The notes below the pieces were generated by a model. That model had not been told where the DNA came from. It made no database searches and saw nothing but the letters and a program-made list of their open reading frames with translations. Source: Micromonosporaceae bacterium (GTDB lineage Bacteria > Actinomycetota > Actinomycetes > Mycobacteriales > Micromonosporaceae). Taken from it: a DNA stretch of 55,929 nucleotides. A program made the translations under genes and the position numbers. Shown here piece by piece: positions 17,188-27,327 of the stretch. Within the stretch, counting starts at the first letter, position 1; each line of letters begins with the position of its first letter. The DNA lies in the NCBI GenBank assembly GCA_009377645.1, contig WHTQ01000021.1:1-55929 (forward strand), given 5' to 3'.

Positions 17188-17433
17188 ATGAGCACCGATC
17201 GGCACGCGGAACGCGATGCGATCGCCGCCGCCACGCAGCGGCTCCTGGCCGGCTGTCCACAGCGCTCCACCGGCGCGCTCGCCATCCTGCAGCTCGCCCC
17301 GGAGGCCGGCGTAAACGCTGGGTGCTACCAGCTCGCCGCCCACCAGCACCGCGTCGCTCCGCCGCTTGCCGACAACGTCCACCCGTTCCGACAGCGGAGC
17401 GTGTTTGGAGAGGGTCCCTATCAGGCCAGGTGA
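17188..17433 (+). pseudogene. Frameshifted remnant of a small actinobacterial protein often seen beside mobile elements
   Basis: The 81-codon frame begins convincingly (RDAIAAATQRLLAG, then RSTGALAILQLAPEAGV), a pattern I recall from small helix-turn-helix-like actinobacterial proteins near transposon recombinases. After residue ~42 the expected continuation KRWVL is found in another frame (near 17310), while HQH returns in the original frame. At least two indels have therefore disrupted it. The rest of the frame has no recognisable content. It sits exactly where the two catabolic operons converge. Family recall is from memory, so the assignment is tentative. Confidence 0.5.
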
Positions 17434-17453
17434 AGGTGCGGCGAGCTAAGCCA

Positions 17454-17479
17454 CCCCGCCCTGCGGCCGCGGGGGCGGG
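17454..17479. terminator. Hairpin between the two convergent catabolic operons
   Basis: CCCGCCC (17455-17461) pairs with GGGCGGG (17473-17479), and the intervening sequence contains a GCGGCCGC palindrome. It lies 27 bases before the stop of the leftward amidohydrolase gene and about 350 bases after the end of the rightward operon. A bidirectional terminator is plausible. Confidence 0.5.
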
Positions 17480-17505
17480 CGGGCGCCACCCTTCCGCCGG
17501 ATAGC

Positions 17506-18882
17506 TCAGCCCGCCGCCGGGCCATCCGGCGGGGCCGGCGGCGGGCGGCGCACCGACCGCCAGGTGCGGGTGCCGCGGCCGAGGAACACCGGCGCCAGCC
17601 CGTCCGGGCCGCCGGATGGCGGCGCGGTCAGCTGGCCCCGCTGCGCCACCAGTCGGCCGGACTGGTAGACCGCCCGGATCCGGCTCGGGTCGGCCAGCAC
17701 GGTCGGGTCGGCGACCGGATCGGCGTCGACCACCAGGAAATCCGCCAGCGCGCCGGGGCGCAGGGTGCCGACGGTCCCGGCCAGCCCGACCGCGGCCGCC
17801 GCCACCCCGGTCGCGGCGGCCAGCGCCTGCCGCGCGGTCATCCCGGCCTCCAGCAGCACCGCCAGCTCCGCGGCGGTCTGGCCGTGGCCGGGCAGGTGGC
17901 CGCCGTCGCTACCGACCGCGATCCGGTCCGCCAGCCCGGCCGCCACCGCCATGCGCAGTGCGGCGACGTGCCCGTCCCACTGCCGGCGGTACTCGTCCAG
18001 CCGGGCCGGGTCGCGGCCCCGGGCCACCCCGCCCTCGACCATCGCCCGCAGCTTGTAGGAGGTCGGGACGAAGTACGCGGTGGCGGTGCCGAGCGCGTCC
18101 ACGCACCGCTGGTCGATCCCGAAGCCATGGTGGACGGTGTCCACGCCGGCCCGCAGGCAGTCGACGAACCCGTCCGGCGGCGAGACGTGCGCCGCCACCG
18201 TACAGCCGACCCGGTGCGCCTCAGCCACGATCATCGCGATCTCGTCGTGCCCGAGGTCGCACGCACCGGAGTCGGAGTACGGGTTCAGCGCGGACCCGGA
18301 CACCCCGATCTTGAGATTGTCGACGCCCTGCTTGGCCTGCCGCCGGATCACCGCCCGCCACTGCTCCGGGGTGTCCGCGACCTCCCCCTCCGGGTGGTCC
18401 AGGTGCAGGAACTCGGGATGGTCGTCGGCCAGCCCGGCCGTCGGAGAGACCACCATACCGCTGGCTACGATCCGCGGCCCCTGGCAGACCCCGTTGGCTA
18501 CCGCCTCCCGCAGCGCCACTGCCAGGTTGCCCCGGGTGCCGCAGTCCATCACGGTGGTCACCCCGGCGGCCAGGTAGGTCCCGGCGTTGCGGACCGCCTT
18601 GATGGCGGTGAACTCCGGCGGCTCGACCAGGCCGGTCGGCCAGTCCCCGAACCCGCGGATCGGGAAGTGCAGGTGAGTGTGCGCATCCACCAGCCCGGGC
18701 AGTACGCACGCCCCGGCCAGGTCGACCAGCTCCGGGTCCGGTCCGGCGGCGGCCAGCACCCGCTCCCGCGGCCCGGCCGCCCGGACCTCGCCGCCGGCGA
18801 CCGCCAGCGCCGCGTCTTCCACCACCTCGGCGGCGCCGTCGAACAGCCGGCAGCCGACGTAGACCGCGGTCCGATCGGTCAC
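17506..18882 (-). CDS. Imidazolonepropionase-like amidohydrolase
   Basis: The 458-residue metal-dependent hydrolase shows DAHTHLHF (about residue 60), a probable carbamylated Lys in NLKIGVSG, His ligands in AAHVSPP and VHHGFG, and the catalytic Asp in VGSDGGHLPGHG. Members hydrolyse cyclic amides, ureas or aryl-dipeptides. The GTG at 18882 overlaps the stop of the Gfo/Idh gene by 4 bases, which fixes the start. It is the last gene of the leftward operon. Opening a lactam or imide of an N-heterocycle would fit the Rid proteins nearby (inference). Confidence 0.9.
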   Translation of the reverse strand: MTDRTAVYVGCRLFDGAAEVVEDAALAVAGGEVRAAGPRERVLAAAGPDPELVDLAGACVLPGLVDAHTHLHFPIRGFGDWPTGLVEPPEFTAIKAVRNAGTYLAAGVTTVMDCGTRGNLAVALREAVANGVCQGPRIVASGMVVSPTAGLADDHPEFLHLDHPEGEVADTPEQWRAVIRRQAKQGVDNLKIGVSGSALNPYSDSGACDLGHDEIAMIVAEAHRVGCTVAAHVSPPDGFVDCLRAGVDTVHHGFGIDQRCVDALGTATAYFVPTSYKLRAMVEGGVARGRDPARLDEYRRQWDGHVAALRMAVAAGLADRIAVGSDGGHLPGHGQTAAELAVLLEAGMTARQALAAATGVAAAAVGLAGTVGTLRPGALADFLVVDADPVADPTVLADPSRIRAVYQSGRLVAQRGQLTAPPSGGPDGLAPVFLGRGTRTWRSVRRPPPAPPDGPAAG

Positions 18883-19862
18883 AGCCGCACCGGCACCCCG
18901 GTCCGGGCACTGTCCACGATCGCCGCCATCGTGGCGACCGCGGCCAGGCCGACCGCACCGTCCACCTCCGGCGGCTCGCCGGTCCGGGCACACCGGCCGA
19001 ACTGCGCCATCTCCTCGGCCAGCGAGTCGTTCGGCTCCAGCGGCAGCTCGGTGCGGACCTTCTCGTCCCGCCCCTGCCGGAACAGCCGGGTGCCGTCCTG
19101 CTCGTTCCAGACCGCGGCGTCCGAGCCGAACACCGCGATGCGCACCACGTTCGGGATCACCACCGAGGTGCCGAGGTAGCCGATCGGGCCGCTGGCGAAC
19201 TCCAGCAACGCACCGGTCGCCTCGTCCACATCGGTCAGCGACAGGATCCGCTTGCTGCGCCCGAACACCAGCTCCGGCGTACCCACCAGGTAGTGCATGG
19301 TGTCGATCATGTGGACGCCCATCACCGTCAGGCCGCCGCCCGGCAGCTCCGCCGCCTGCTGCCGCCAGGCGCCGGCCGGCCAGCCGAACGCGGTCGGGGC
19401 GGACATGTTCGCCTCCAGCTGGTGCACCATGCCCAGCTCACCCGCGTCGATCACCTGCTTGATCCGCCGGTTCGCGGCCTGGAACCGCCGGTTGTGCCCC
19501 ACCTGCAGCACCACCCCGGCCGCGGCCGCCGCGTCCACCGCCCGCCTCGCCCCGGCCACGTCCAGCGCCAGCGGCTTCTCCACGAACACGTGCTTGCCCG
19601 CCTGCGCCGCCCGGACCGTCAGGTCGGCGTGGGTGGTGTGCGGGGTGGCCAGCACCACCGCGTCCACCGCCGGGTCGGCCAGCACGGCGTCGACATCGGA
19701 CACGGTCGGGCACCCGAACTCGGCCGTGAACCGGTCCCGGGCGGTGCCGGAGCCGGCGCACCCGACCGCCACCTCCGCCTCCCCGCTGCGCCGGGTGGCG
19801 GTGGCCAGGGTCTGGCCCCACCAGCCGAGCCCGACGAACCCGAGCCGGGTCAGGTCACCCAT
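18879..19862 (-). CDS. Gfo/Idh/MocA-family NAD(P)-dependent oxidoreductase
   Basis: The 327-residue protein has an N-terminal Rossmann fold (GFVGLGWWGQTLA), the family motif EKPLALDV near residue 95, and a C-terminal alpha/beta domain containing GGGLTVMGVHMIDTMHYL. These enzymes oxidise or reduce hydroxyl or imine groups of sugars, inositols and related ring compounds. Its ATG lies inside the end of the upstream Rid gene (8-base overlap) and its own stop overlaps the next start, so all four genes of this operon are translationally coupled or nearly so. Confidence 0.92.
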   Translation of the reverse strand: MGDLTRLGFVGLGWWGQTLATATRRSGEAEVAVGCAGSGTARDRFTAEFGCPTVSDVDAVLADPAVDAVVLATPHTTHADLTVRAAQAGKHVFVEKPLALDVAGARRAVDAAAAAGVVLQVGHNRRFQAANRRIKQVIDAGELGMVHQLEANMSAPTAFGWPAGAWRQQAAELPGGGLTVMGVHMIDTMHYLVGTPELVFGRSKRILSLTDVDEATGALLEFASGPIGYLGTSVVIPNVVRIAVFGSDAAVWNEQDGTRLFRQGRDEKVRTELPLEPNDSLAEEMAQFGRCARTGEPPEVDGAVGLAAVATMAAIVDSARTGVPVRL

Positions 19863-20271
19863 GGTCCGGCTCCGCCGGAAGCATGATCACCGGGTCGATC
19901 TCCAGCACGTGCCGCGGCTCGACCAGCCGGACGACCTGCACCAGGCAGGAGGCGGGCGGGTCGACCGGGAAATACTCCCGCCGGACCGCGTGGTGGGCGT
20001 GCCAGTCGGTCAGGTCGGTGACGTAGACCGTGACCTTCACGACGTCGTCGAGGGTCGCTCCCTGCTCGGCACAGTAGGCCTTCAGATTCTCCAGGATGGT
20101 GCGGGTCTGCCCGGCCATGTCGTTCGGTGCGACCACGTTCCCCTCCCGGTCCCGGGAGGTGAACCCGCCCGGGAACAGCAGCCGCGCGCCGCTGGGCACG
20201 ATCACACCCTGCGACCACACCCCCATCGGCGCCGGCTTGACGGCACTGTCGACGACGATCTTTCCACTCAT
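19855..20271 (-). CDS. RidA/YjgF-family protein (second copy)
   Basis: The 138-residue Rid-fold protein contains LLFPGGFTSRDREGN, VVKVTVYVTDL and VLEIDPVIML. As in the Ldh2-fused Rid domain, the canonical Arg of the imine-hydrolase site is absent (PASCLVQV), while the downstream Glu is kept. This places it with the non-RidA Rid subgroups, some of which occur in catabolic clusters as 2-aminomuconate deaminase-like enzymes. ATG 20271 is preceded by GGAAGGG. It is the second gene of the leftward operon, 11 bases after the cupin gene. Confidence 0.88.
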   Translation of the reverse strand: MSGKIVVDSAVKPAPMGVWSQGVIVPSGARLLFPGGFTSRDREGNVVAPNDMAGQTRTILENLKAYCAEQGATLDDVVKVTVYVTDLTDWHAHHAVRREYFPVDPPASCLVQVVRLVEPRHVLEIDPVIMLPAEPDHG

Positions 20272-20282
20272 TGTGACCCTTC

Positions 20283-20930
20283 CTATTTCGCGATCTCCCG
20301 GAGCAGGTCCGGGCTCAGCGGCACCTTGAACTCGATCAGCCGGTCCCGCAGCGCCGCGTCCCCGATGTTCTGGAGCTTGTGGACAGCTCCGCCCGGGTCG
20401 AAGACCACCGTCCCGCGGCCGCTGCCGGGAGTGTGGATCTGCCCGTGCTGGTCGGTGATCTCGCTGCGGCTGTCCTCCAGCACCACCACCACGTACGGGT
20501 AGGTGTGGCGGTGCCACGGCTGCAGCTCGCCCGGAGCCAGCGCCACCTCCCAGATGTTGACCAGGTCGTTGGCCACCATCAGCCGGGTCCCGATCGGACC
20601 CAGCTCCTCCTGGCCCCCGGTGAACCGGTCCCCGGCCGGCGGCTGGCCACCGCCACCGCCCGCACCGGTTCCACCGGCCCGCCCCGCCGGCCCGCCACCC
20701 GGGAGCCCACCGCCGGGGAAGGCACTGGGGAAGCCGCCACCGGAGAAGCCGCCGCCGGAGAGGCCGCCGCTGACCGTACCGCGCGGCGCGTCACCGCCCG
20801 GCCCGTCCATCGCCATCACCTGCGCCGCCAGGTCCGCCCACGCCATCGTGGTGAACACCGGCCGCCAGGCCTCCGGGAACTCCCCGTGCCACACCCCCGG
20901 AGCCGGCCCGGGCAGGCGCTGCATGCTCAT
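20283..20930 (-). CDS. Cupin protein with glycine-rich linker
   Basis: The 215-residue protein has an N-terminal helical part (about 1-50), a Gly/Pro-rich stretch (about 54-100, mostly GGG, GGF and GGL units), and a C-terminal cupin (about 115-205) with PWHRHTYPYVVVVLED and VVFDPGGAVHKLQNIG. ATG 20930 follows AGAGAGGGGAA; an in-frame ATG at 20954 precedes that sequence and is less likely. It is the first gene of the leftward catabolic operon. It may be a metal-dependent isomerase, dioxygenase or sensor. The glycine-rich region is unusual for such a small cupin. Confidence 0.82.
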   Translation of the reverse strand: MSMQRLPGPAPGVWHGEFPEAWRPVFTTMAWADLAAQVMAMDGPGGDAPRGTVSGGLSGGGFSGGGFPSAFPGGGLPGGGPAGRAGGTGAGGGGGQPPAGDRFTGGQEELGPIGTRLMVANDLVNIWEVALAPGELQPWHRHTYPYVVVVLEDSRSEITDQHGQIHTPGSGRGTVVFDPGGAVHKLQNIGDAALRDRLIEFKVPLSPDLLREIAK

Positions 20931-20948
20931 CAAGGTTCCCCTCTCTCT

Positions 20949-21025
20949 CGCCAATCTTGGAATCCGCTGGCGATTATGTCAGCACAAATCCGTAACAGTC
21001 ACCCACCACAGCTCCAAGATCGGCG
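20949..21025 (-). promoter_or_regulatory. Promoter region of leftward catabolic operon with 13-bp inverted repeat
   Basis: CGCCAATCTTGGA (20949-20961) and TCCAAGATCGGCG (21013-21025) are inverted copies with one mismatch, separated by 51 bases. Between them the minus strand has CATAAT, a good -10 candidate, with GTGACT about 18 bases upstream. The paired arms could bind a regulator that loops or blocks the promoter. No direct evidence identifies the protein. Confidence 0.45.
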
Positions 21026-21180
21026 ACGTGTGGTGGCGGCGGCTCAGGGGGCGGCGGGGATGGTGCCGGCGAGCAGGGCTGGGGCTGCGGCTGCGCTCTG
21101 GTCACGTGCGGTGTCCTTCAGTGCGTTGTGGACCGTCCTCAGGGGGGCGGTCCCGAGGCGGGACCCTGGGCGGTGCGGCC

Positions 21181-22033
21181 TCACAACGAGCCCGCCCGCA
21201 GCGCCCGGCGTCCGCCGCGGCGGCGCCGCCGGTATGGTGAGACGATCAGATCCACCACTTCCAGGGCGAAGTACAGACCCACCCCCATGATCGCGATCAG
21301 GATGACGCCAGCATAGACCGCCGCGGTCTGGAGCTGACCGTACTGGTGCAGGATGTAGTAGCCCAGCCCGGAGTTGGCGGTGATGAACTCGCCGACGATC
21401 GCGCCGGTGACCGCGTGCGTCATCCCCAGCCGGAACCCGGCGAAGATGCTCGGGGTGGCCATCGGCAGCCGCAGCTTGACGAAGGTACGCACGGTGCCGC
21501 TGCGCATCGACCGGAACAGCCGCACCATGTCGCGGTCCACCGCCTCCATGCCCAGCGCGGTGCTGACCACGATCGCGAAGAACGAGATCAGGAAGGCGAT
21601 CGCTACCTTCGAGGTCAGGCCCAGCCCGAACCACACCCACCAGGATCGGGGCCAGGGCGATCTTCGGCACCATCTGGGAGGCCACCAGCAGCGGGTAGAC
21701 GGTGTCCCGGGCCGGCCGGGAGAACACGATCAGGATCCCCAGCGGCATCCCGATCCCGACCGCCAGGCCGAAGCCGAGCACCGCCTCGCCCAGCGTCAGC
21801 CAGGCGTACGGCAGCAGGATCGACCACTGGTCGACCAGGGTCTGCCAGACCTCGCCCAGCGGCGGCAGCAGCACTGGGCTGACGTCGGTGGCCCGGGTGG
21901 CGTACTCCCAGGCCCCCAGCAGCAGCACCACCACCGCGGTGGAGTAGATCGTCCGCCGCAGTGCGGACGAGCGCTGCCGGCCCGGTACGCGGGGCGGCGC
22001 GTCGGCCGGGGCGCGTTCGGTCACGGTCGTCAC
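21181..22033 (-). pseudogene. Frameshifted ABC transporter permease (NitT/TauT, SsuC-like)
   Basis: The GTG at 22033 starts a permease with several membrane segments ([40 protein letters not shown]). At the CCC run 21636-21638 one extra base changes the frame; the continuation VWFGLGLTSKVAIAFL and the family EAA-loop region (KLRLPMATPSIFAGFRLG) are in the next frame to the stop at 21181. The total length of 853 bases is one more than a multiple of three, consistent with a single insertion. Without the shift the protein would have about 283 residues. A sequencing error cannot be excluded. It is coupled (GTGA) to a binding-protein remnant upstream. No ATPase gene is present. Confidence 0.85.
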
Positions 22034-22110
22034 TGGGGCACCTCCGTGAGGATGCCGTGCCGCTCCAGCACCGCCCGGATCGCGGCCTCGTACCGGCCGA
22101 ACCCGGTCCC
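22030..22110 (-). pseudogene. C-terminal remnant of probable ABC substrate-binding protein
   Basis: The last ~25 codons before the permease encode [18 protein letters not shown] and a TGA that overlaps the permease GTG. Position and character suit the C-terminus of an NMT1/SsuA-type binding protein. Everything upstream is replaced at about 22105-22120 by an unrelated aldehyde dehydrogenase fragment in the opposite orientation. The identification rests mainly on context. Confidence 0.45.
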
Positions 22111-22119
22111 GGCCCGGTC

Positions 22120-22392
22120 GGCGGGAACGGGGCGGCGATCTTCACCAACGACGGGGGCGCCGCCCGCCGGTTCCAGCGGGAGGTCGAGGCCGGGATGGTC
22201 GGGGTGGACGTCCCGATCCCGGTGCCGATGGCATACTTCTCGTTCGGCGGCTGGAAGTCGTCGCTGTTCGGGGACCTGCACGCGCACGGCGCCGACGGGG
22301 TGCGGTTCTTCACCCGCGGCAAGGTGATCACCAGTCGCTGGCTGGACCCGAGCCACGGCGGGGTGAGCCTCGGCTTCCCGACCCAGCAATGA
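22120..22392 (+). pseudogene. C-terminal remnant of methylmalonate-semialdehyde dehydrogenase
   Basis: The frame ending at 22392 contains about 90 residues closely matching the end of CoA-acylating methylmalonate-semialdehyde dehydrogenases ([57 protein letters not shown]). The first ~400 residues, including the catalytic Cys, are absent; upstream bases in the same frame are antisense to the transporter. The break coincides with the break in the binding-protein gene, indicating one rearrangement junction. Confidence 0.85.
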
Positions 22393-22429
22393 GCACGTTC
22401 CACCCGGCGAGGGGCCACCTACACGCTGG

Positions 22430-24484
22430 TCACCGGGCGGGGGGCCAGGGGCGGTAGTTGGCCAGCCAGGACACCAACTCGTCGCCGGGCATCGGGCGGG
22501 CGTAGAACCAGCCCTGGGCGACGTGGCAGCCGGCCGCCGCCAGCCGCCGGCAGGTCGGCTCGTCCTCCACCCCCTCGGCCACCACCCGCAGCCCGAGCGC
22601 CCCGGCGAGCTCCACGATCGAGCAGACGATCGCCGCATCGTCCGGGTCATGGGCCATCCCGAGCACGAACGACCGGTCCACCTTCACCTCCGCCAGCGGC
22701 AGCCGCCGCAGGTGCTGCAGCGAGGAGTAGCCGGTGCCGAAGTCGTCCAGTGAGATCGCCACCCCGAGCCGGTCCAGCGCGGCCATCGTCGCCAGCACCC
22801 GGCGCGGGTCGGCCATCAGCGCACCCTCGGTGATCTCTACCTGCAGCAGGTGCGGCGGTACGCCGTAGCGGCGCAGCTGATCGGCCAGCCGCTCGGCCAC
22901 CTCTCCGGTGTGCAGGTCCCGGATGCTCACGTTGATCGAGGTCCGGACCTGCACCCCGGCGGCGGACCACTTCGCCACCTGCTCCACCACGTCGTCGACC
23001 ACCCGCAGGGTCAGCAGCCGCATCACCGCGGTGTGCTCGGCAACCTTGATCAGGTCGGCCGGACTGACCGCGCCCCGGACCGGGTGCCGCCAGCGCAGCA
23101 GCGCCTCCACCCCGACCACCTCGCCGGTAGAGACCTCCACCTGCGGCTGGTAGTGCATCGCCACCCCGTCCGACCCGTCCGCCCCCGGCGCCTCCAGCGA
23201 CGTGCGCAGGTCGGCCAGCAGCGCCAGCCGTTGCGGCGAGTGGTGGTCGGACTCGAACTGGTAGACCGCCACCGGGGCGGCCCGGTGCTTGGCGTCGTAC
23301 ATCGCCACGTCCGCGCACCGGACCAGGGTGGCCACCTCGCTGCCGTGGTCCGGGTAGACCGCCACCCCGATCGACCCAGAGACGTCCAGCGGCAGCCCGT
23401 CCAACCGCACCGGCTCGGCCAGCGCCGCCGCGACCTGCCCGGCCAGCGCCCGGGCCTGGGCGGCGCCGGTCAGCCGGGGGGCCAGCACCGCGAACTCGTC
23501 GCCGCCGAGCCGCACCACCAGGTCGGCCGGACCGACCGCGGTGCGCAGCCGCCGCCCGACCTCCACCAGCACCCGGTCACCCACCTCGTGCCCGAGCGCG
23601 TCGTTGACGTTCTTGAACCGGTCCAGGTCCAGCAGCAGCAGCCCGAACCGGCAGTCCGGCTCGCCCCGGGCGGCCCGGTCGGCGTGCACCGTCATCTGGT
23701 CGGCGATCGCGGCCACCAGCGCCGGACGGTTGGCCAGTCCGGTCAACGGGTCCCGGCGGGCCAACGCCTCCTGCTCCTCGGTCAGCCGGGCCATCCGGTA
23801 GACCGCGTACAGCGGCACCACCACCAGCGGCACCAGCGCCGGGCTGGTCGCGGCCGCGGCCACCAGCACCGGGCTGAGCAGAAGCAGCGCGCCGTAGGTC
23901 AGCGACTCCCAGACCAGCGCCCGCCGGAACAGCGGCCACCAGGGTCCGCCGAACCGCACCCGCAGCGCCACCGTGACCGTGCCGTACTTGACCGTGAACC
24001 AGGCCGCGGCGGCCACCACCACCGCCGCCACCTCGCCGAAGCTCAGCAGCTCATCCGGGTACGGGCGCAGGCCGGCGGCCCGCAGCACCAGGTCGGCGGC
24101 GGCGAACGCGAGAGTGTACTGCCCGACGTTGAAGACCGCCCGCCAGGCGGCGTGGTGCATCCGGATCGAGCAGACGGTCACCGCCACAGCCTGGACCGCG
24201 ATCGCCGGACCCGGCCCCCAGGCCAGCAGGATCGCGAAGGTGAGGCAGACCGACGGGAAGACCGCCAGCGTCTGCCGGCGGCCCGGGGGCGTGAACGGGC
24301 GGGCATCGGCGAAGGTCGCCAGGGCGGCCATCAGCCAGAACTCGAGCGGCAGCTGGGTGCCGGGCAGCTCGACCAGCGGGACCACCGCCACCGCCGCCCC
24401 GGCGCCGATCACGCCCGCCGCCAACGTGAAGAACGGCAGGCGCCGGCCCGGGGGTATCGAGTTGCGGAGCGCCTCGGACTCCAT
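22430..24484 (-). CDS. Membrane-anchored GGDEF-EAL c-di-GMP signalling protein
   Basis: The 684-residue protein has an N-terminal membrane region (about 1-230, with six or more hydrophobic segments), a diguanylate cyclase domain with intact GGDEF at 327-331, and a phosphodiesterase domain with EAL at 460-462. The EAL domain keeps INVSIRDL, VEITEG, DDFGTGYSSL, VKVDRSFV and AEGVE, so it should hydrolyse c-di-GMP. The allosteric I-site RxxD before GGDEF is GPAD, so product inhibition is probably lost. ATG 24484 is set by GGGAGG 6 bases upstream. It has no partner gene alongside and marks the right border of the accessory region. Confidence 0.95.
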   Translation of the reverse strand: MESEALRNSIPPGRRLPFFTLAAGVIGAGAAVAVVPLVELPGTQLPLEFWLMAALATFADARPFTPPGRRQTLAVFPSVCLTFAILLAWGPGPAIAVQAVAVTVCSIRMHHAAWRAVFNVGQYTLAFAAADLVLRAAGLRPYPDELLSFGEVAAVVVAAAAWFTVKYGTVTVALRVRFGGPWWPLFRRALVWESLTYGALLLLSPVLVAAAATSPALVPLVVVPLYAVYRMARLTEEQEALARRDPLTGLANRPALVAAIADQMTVHADRAARGEPDCRFGLLLLDLDRFKNVNDALGHEVGDRVLVEVGRRLRTAVGPADLVVRLGGDEFAVLAPRLTGAAQARALAGQVAAALAEPVRLDGLPLDVSGSIGVAVYPDHGSEVATLVRCADVAMYDAKHRAAPVAVYQFESDHHSPQRLALLADLRTSLEAPGADGSDGVAMHYQPQVEVSTGEVVGVEALLRWRHPVRGAVSPADLIKVAEHTAVMRLLTLRVVDDVVEQVAKWSAAGVQVRTSINVSIRDLHTGEVAERLADQLRRYGVPPHLLQVEITEGALMADPRRVLATMAALDRLGVAISLDDFGTGYSSLQHLRRLPLAEVKVDRSFVLGMAHDPDDAAIVCSIVELAGALGLRVVAEGVEDEPTCRRLAAAGCHVAQGWFYARPMPGDELVSWLANYRPWPPAR

Positions 24485-24660
24485 CGGACCTCCCGCCTTG
24501 GATGCGCTCCCGCGGGCCGGGTCCGGGCGCGACGCTGCGGAAGTTCCCGCGACGCCTGCCACCTCCCGGCAGTGCCGTGGGTCACACCACAGTATGACCA
24601 CACCCGCCTGCACCAGGCGAATCGGGTCTACCCGCTGAAATCAGGATGTAGCGCACGGGG

Positions 24661-24686
24661 AGGGAGGTACGGAAAGCTTCTCCTCC

Positions 24687-24688
<2 letters not shown>
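24661..24688 (-). terminator. Hairpin at the end of ligA
   Basis: AGGGAGG (24661-24667) pairs with CCTCCCT (24682-24688), which overlaps the ligA stop codon, with a 14-base loop. It is a weak to moderate terminator candidate for the ligA transcript. Confidence 0.35.
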
Positions 24689-27190
<2,502 letters not shown>

Positions 27191-27327
27191 GGGGCACTCC
27201 CTTCCATCCGATCTGCTCCGTCACCCCTGATCCTGCCGCAGCGGTACGACATCGCCGGCTGGCTGGCTAGATCCGCCCGTACTCGTGCGGGCGGCCCGAG
27301 GCGGAGCGGTGGTGGTCGCCCAGCGCG

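Noticed and set aside
17151-17262. Two TGTCCACAG sequences resembling DnaA boxes
   Set aside because: Each is an imperfect match, there are only two, and no origin or plasmid replication features are nearby.
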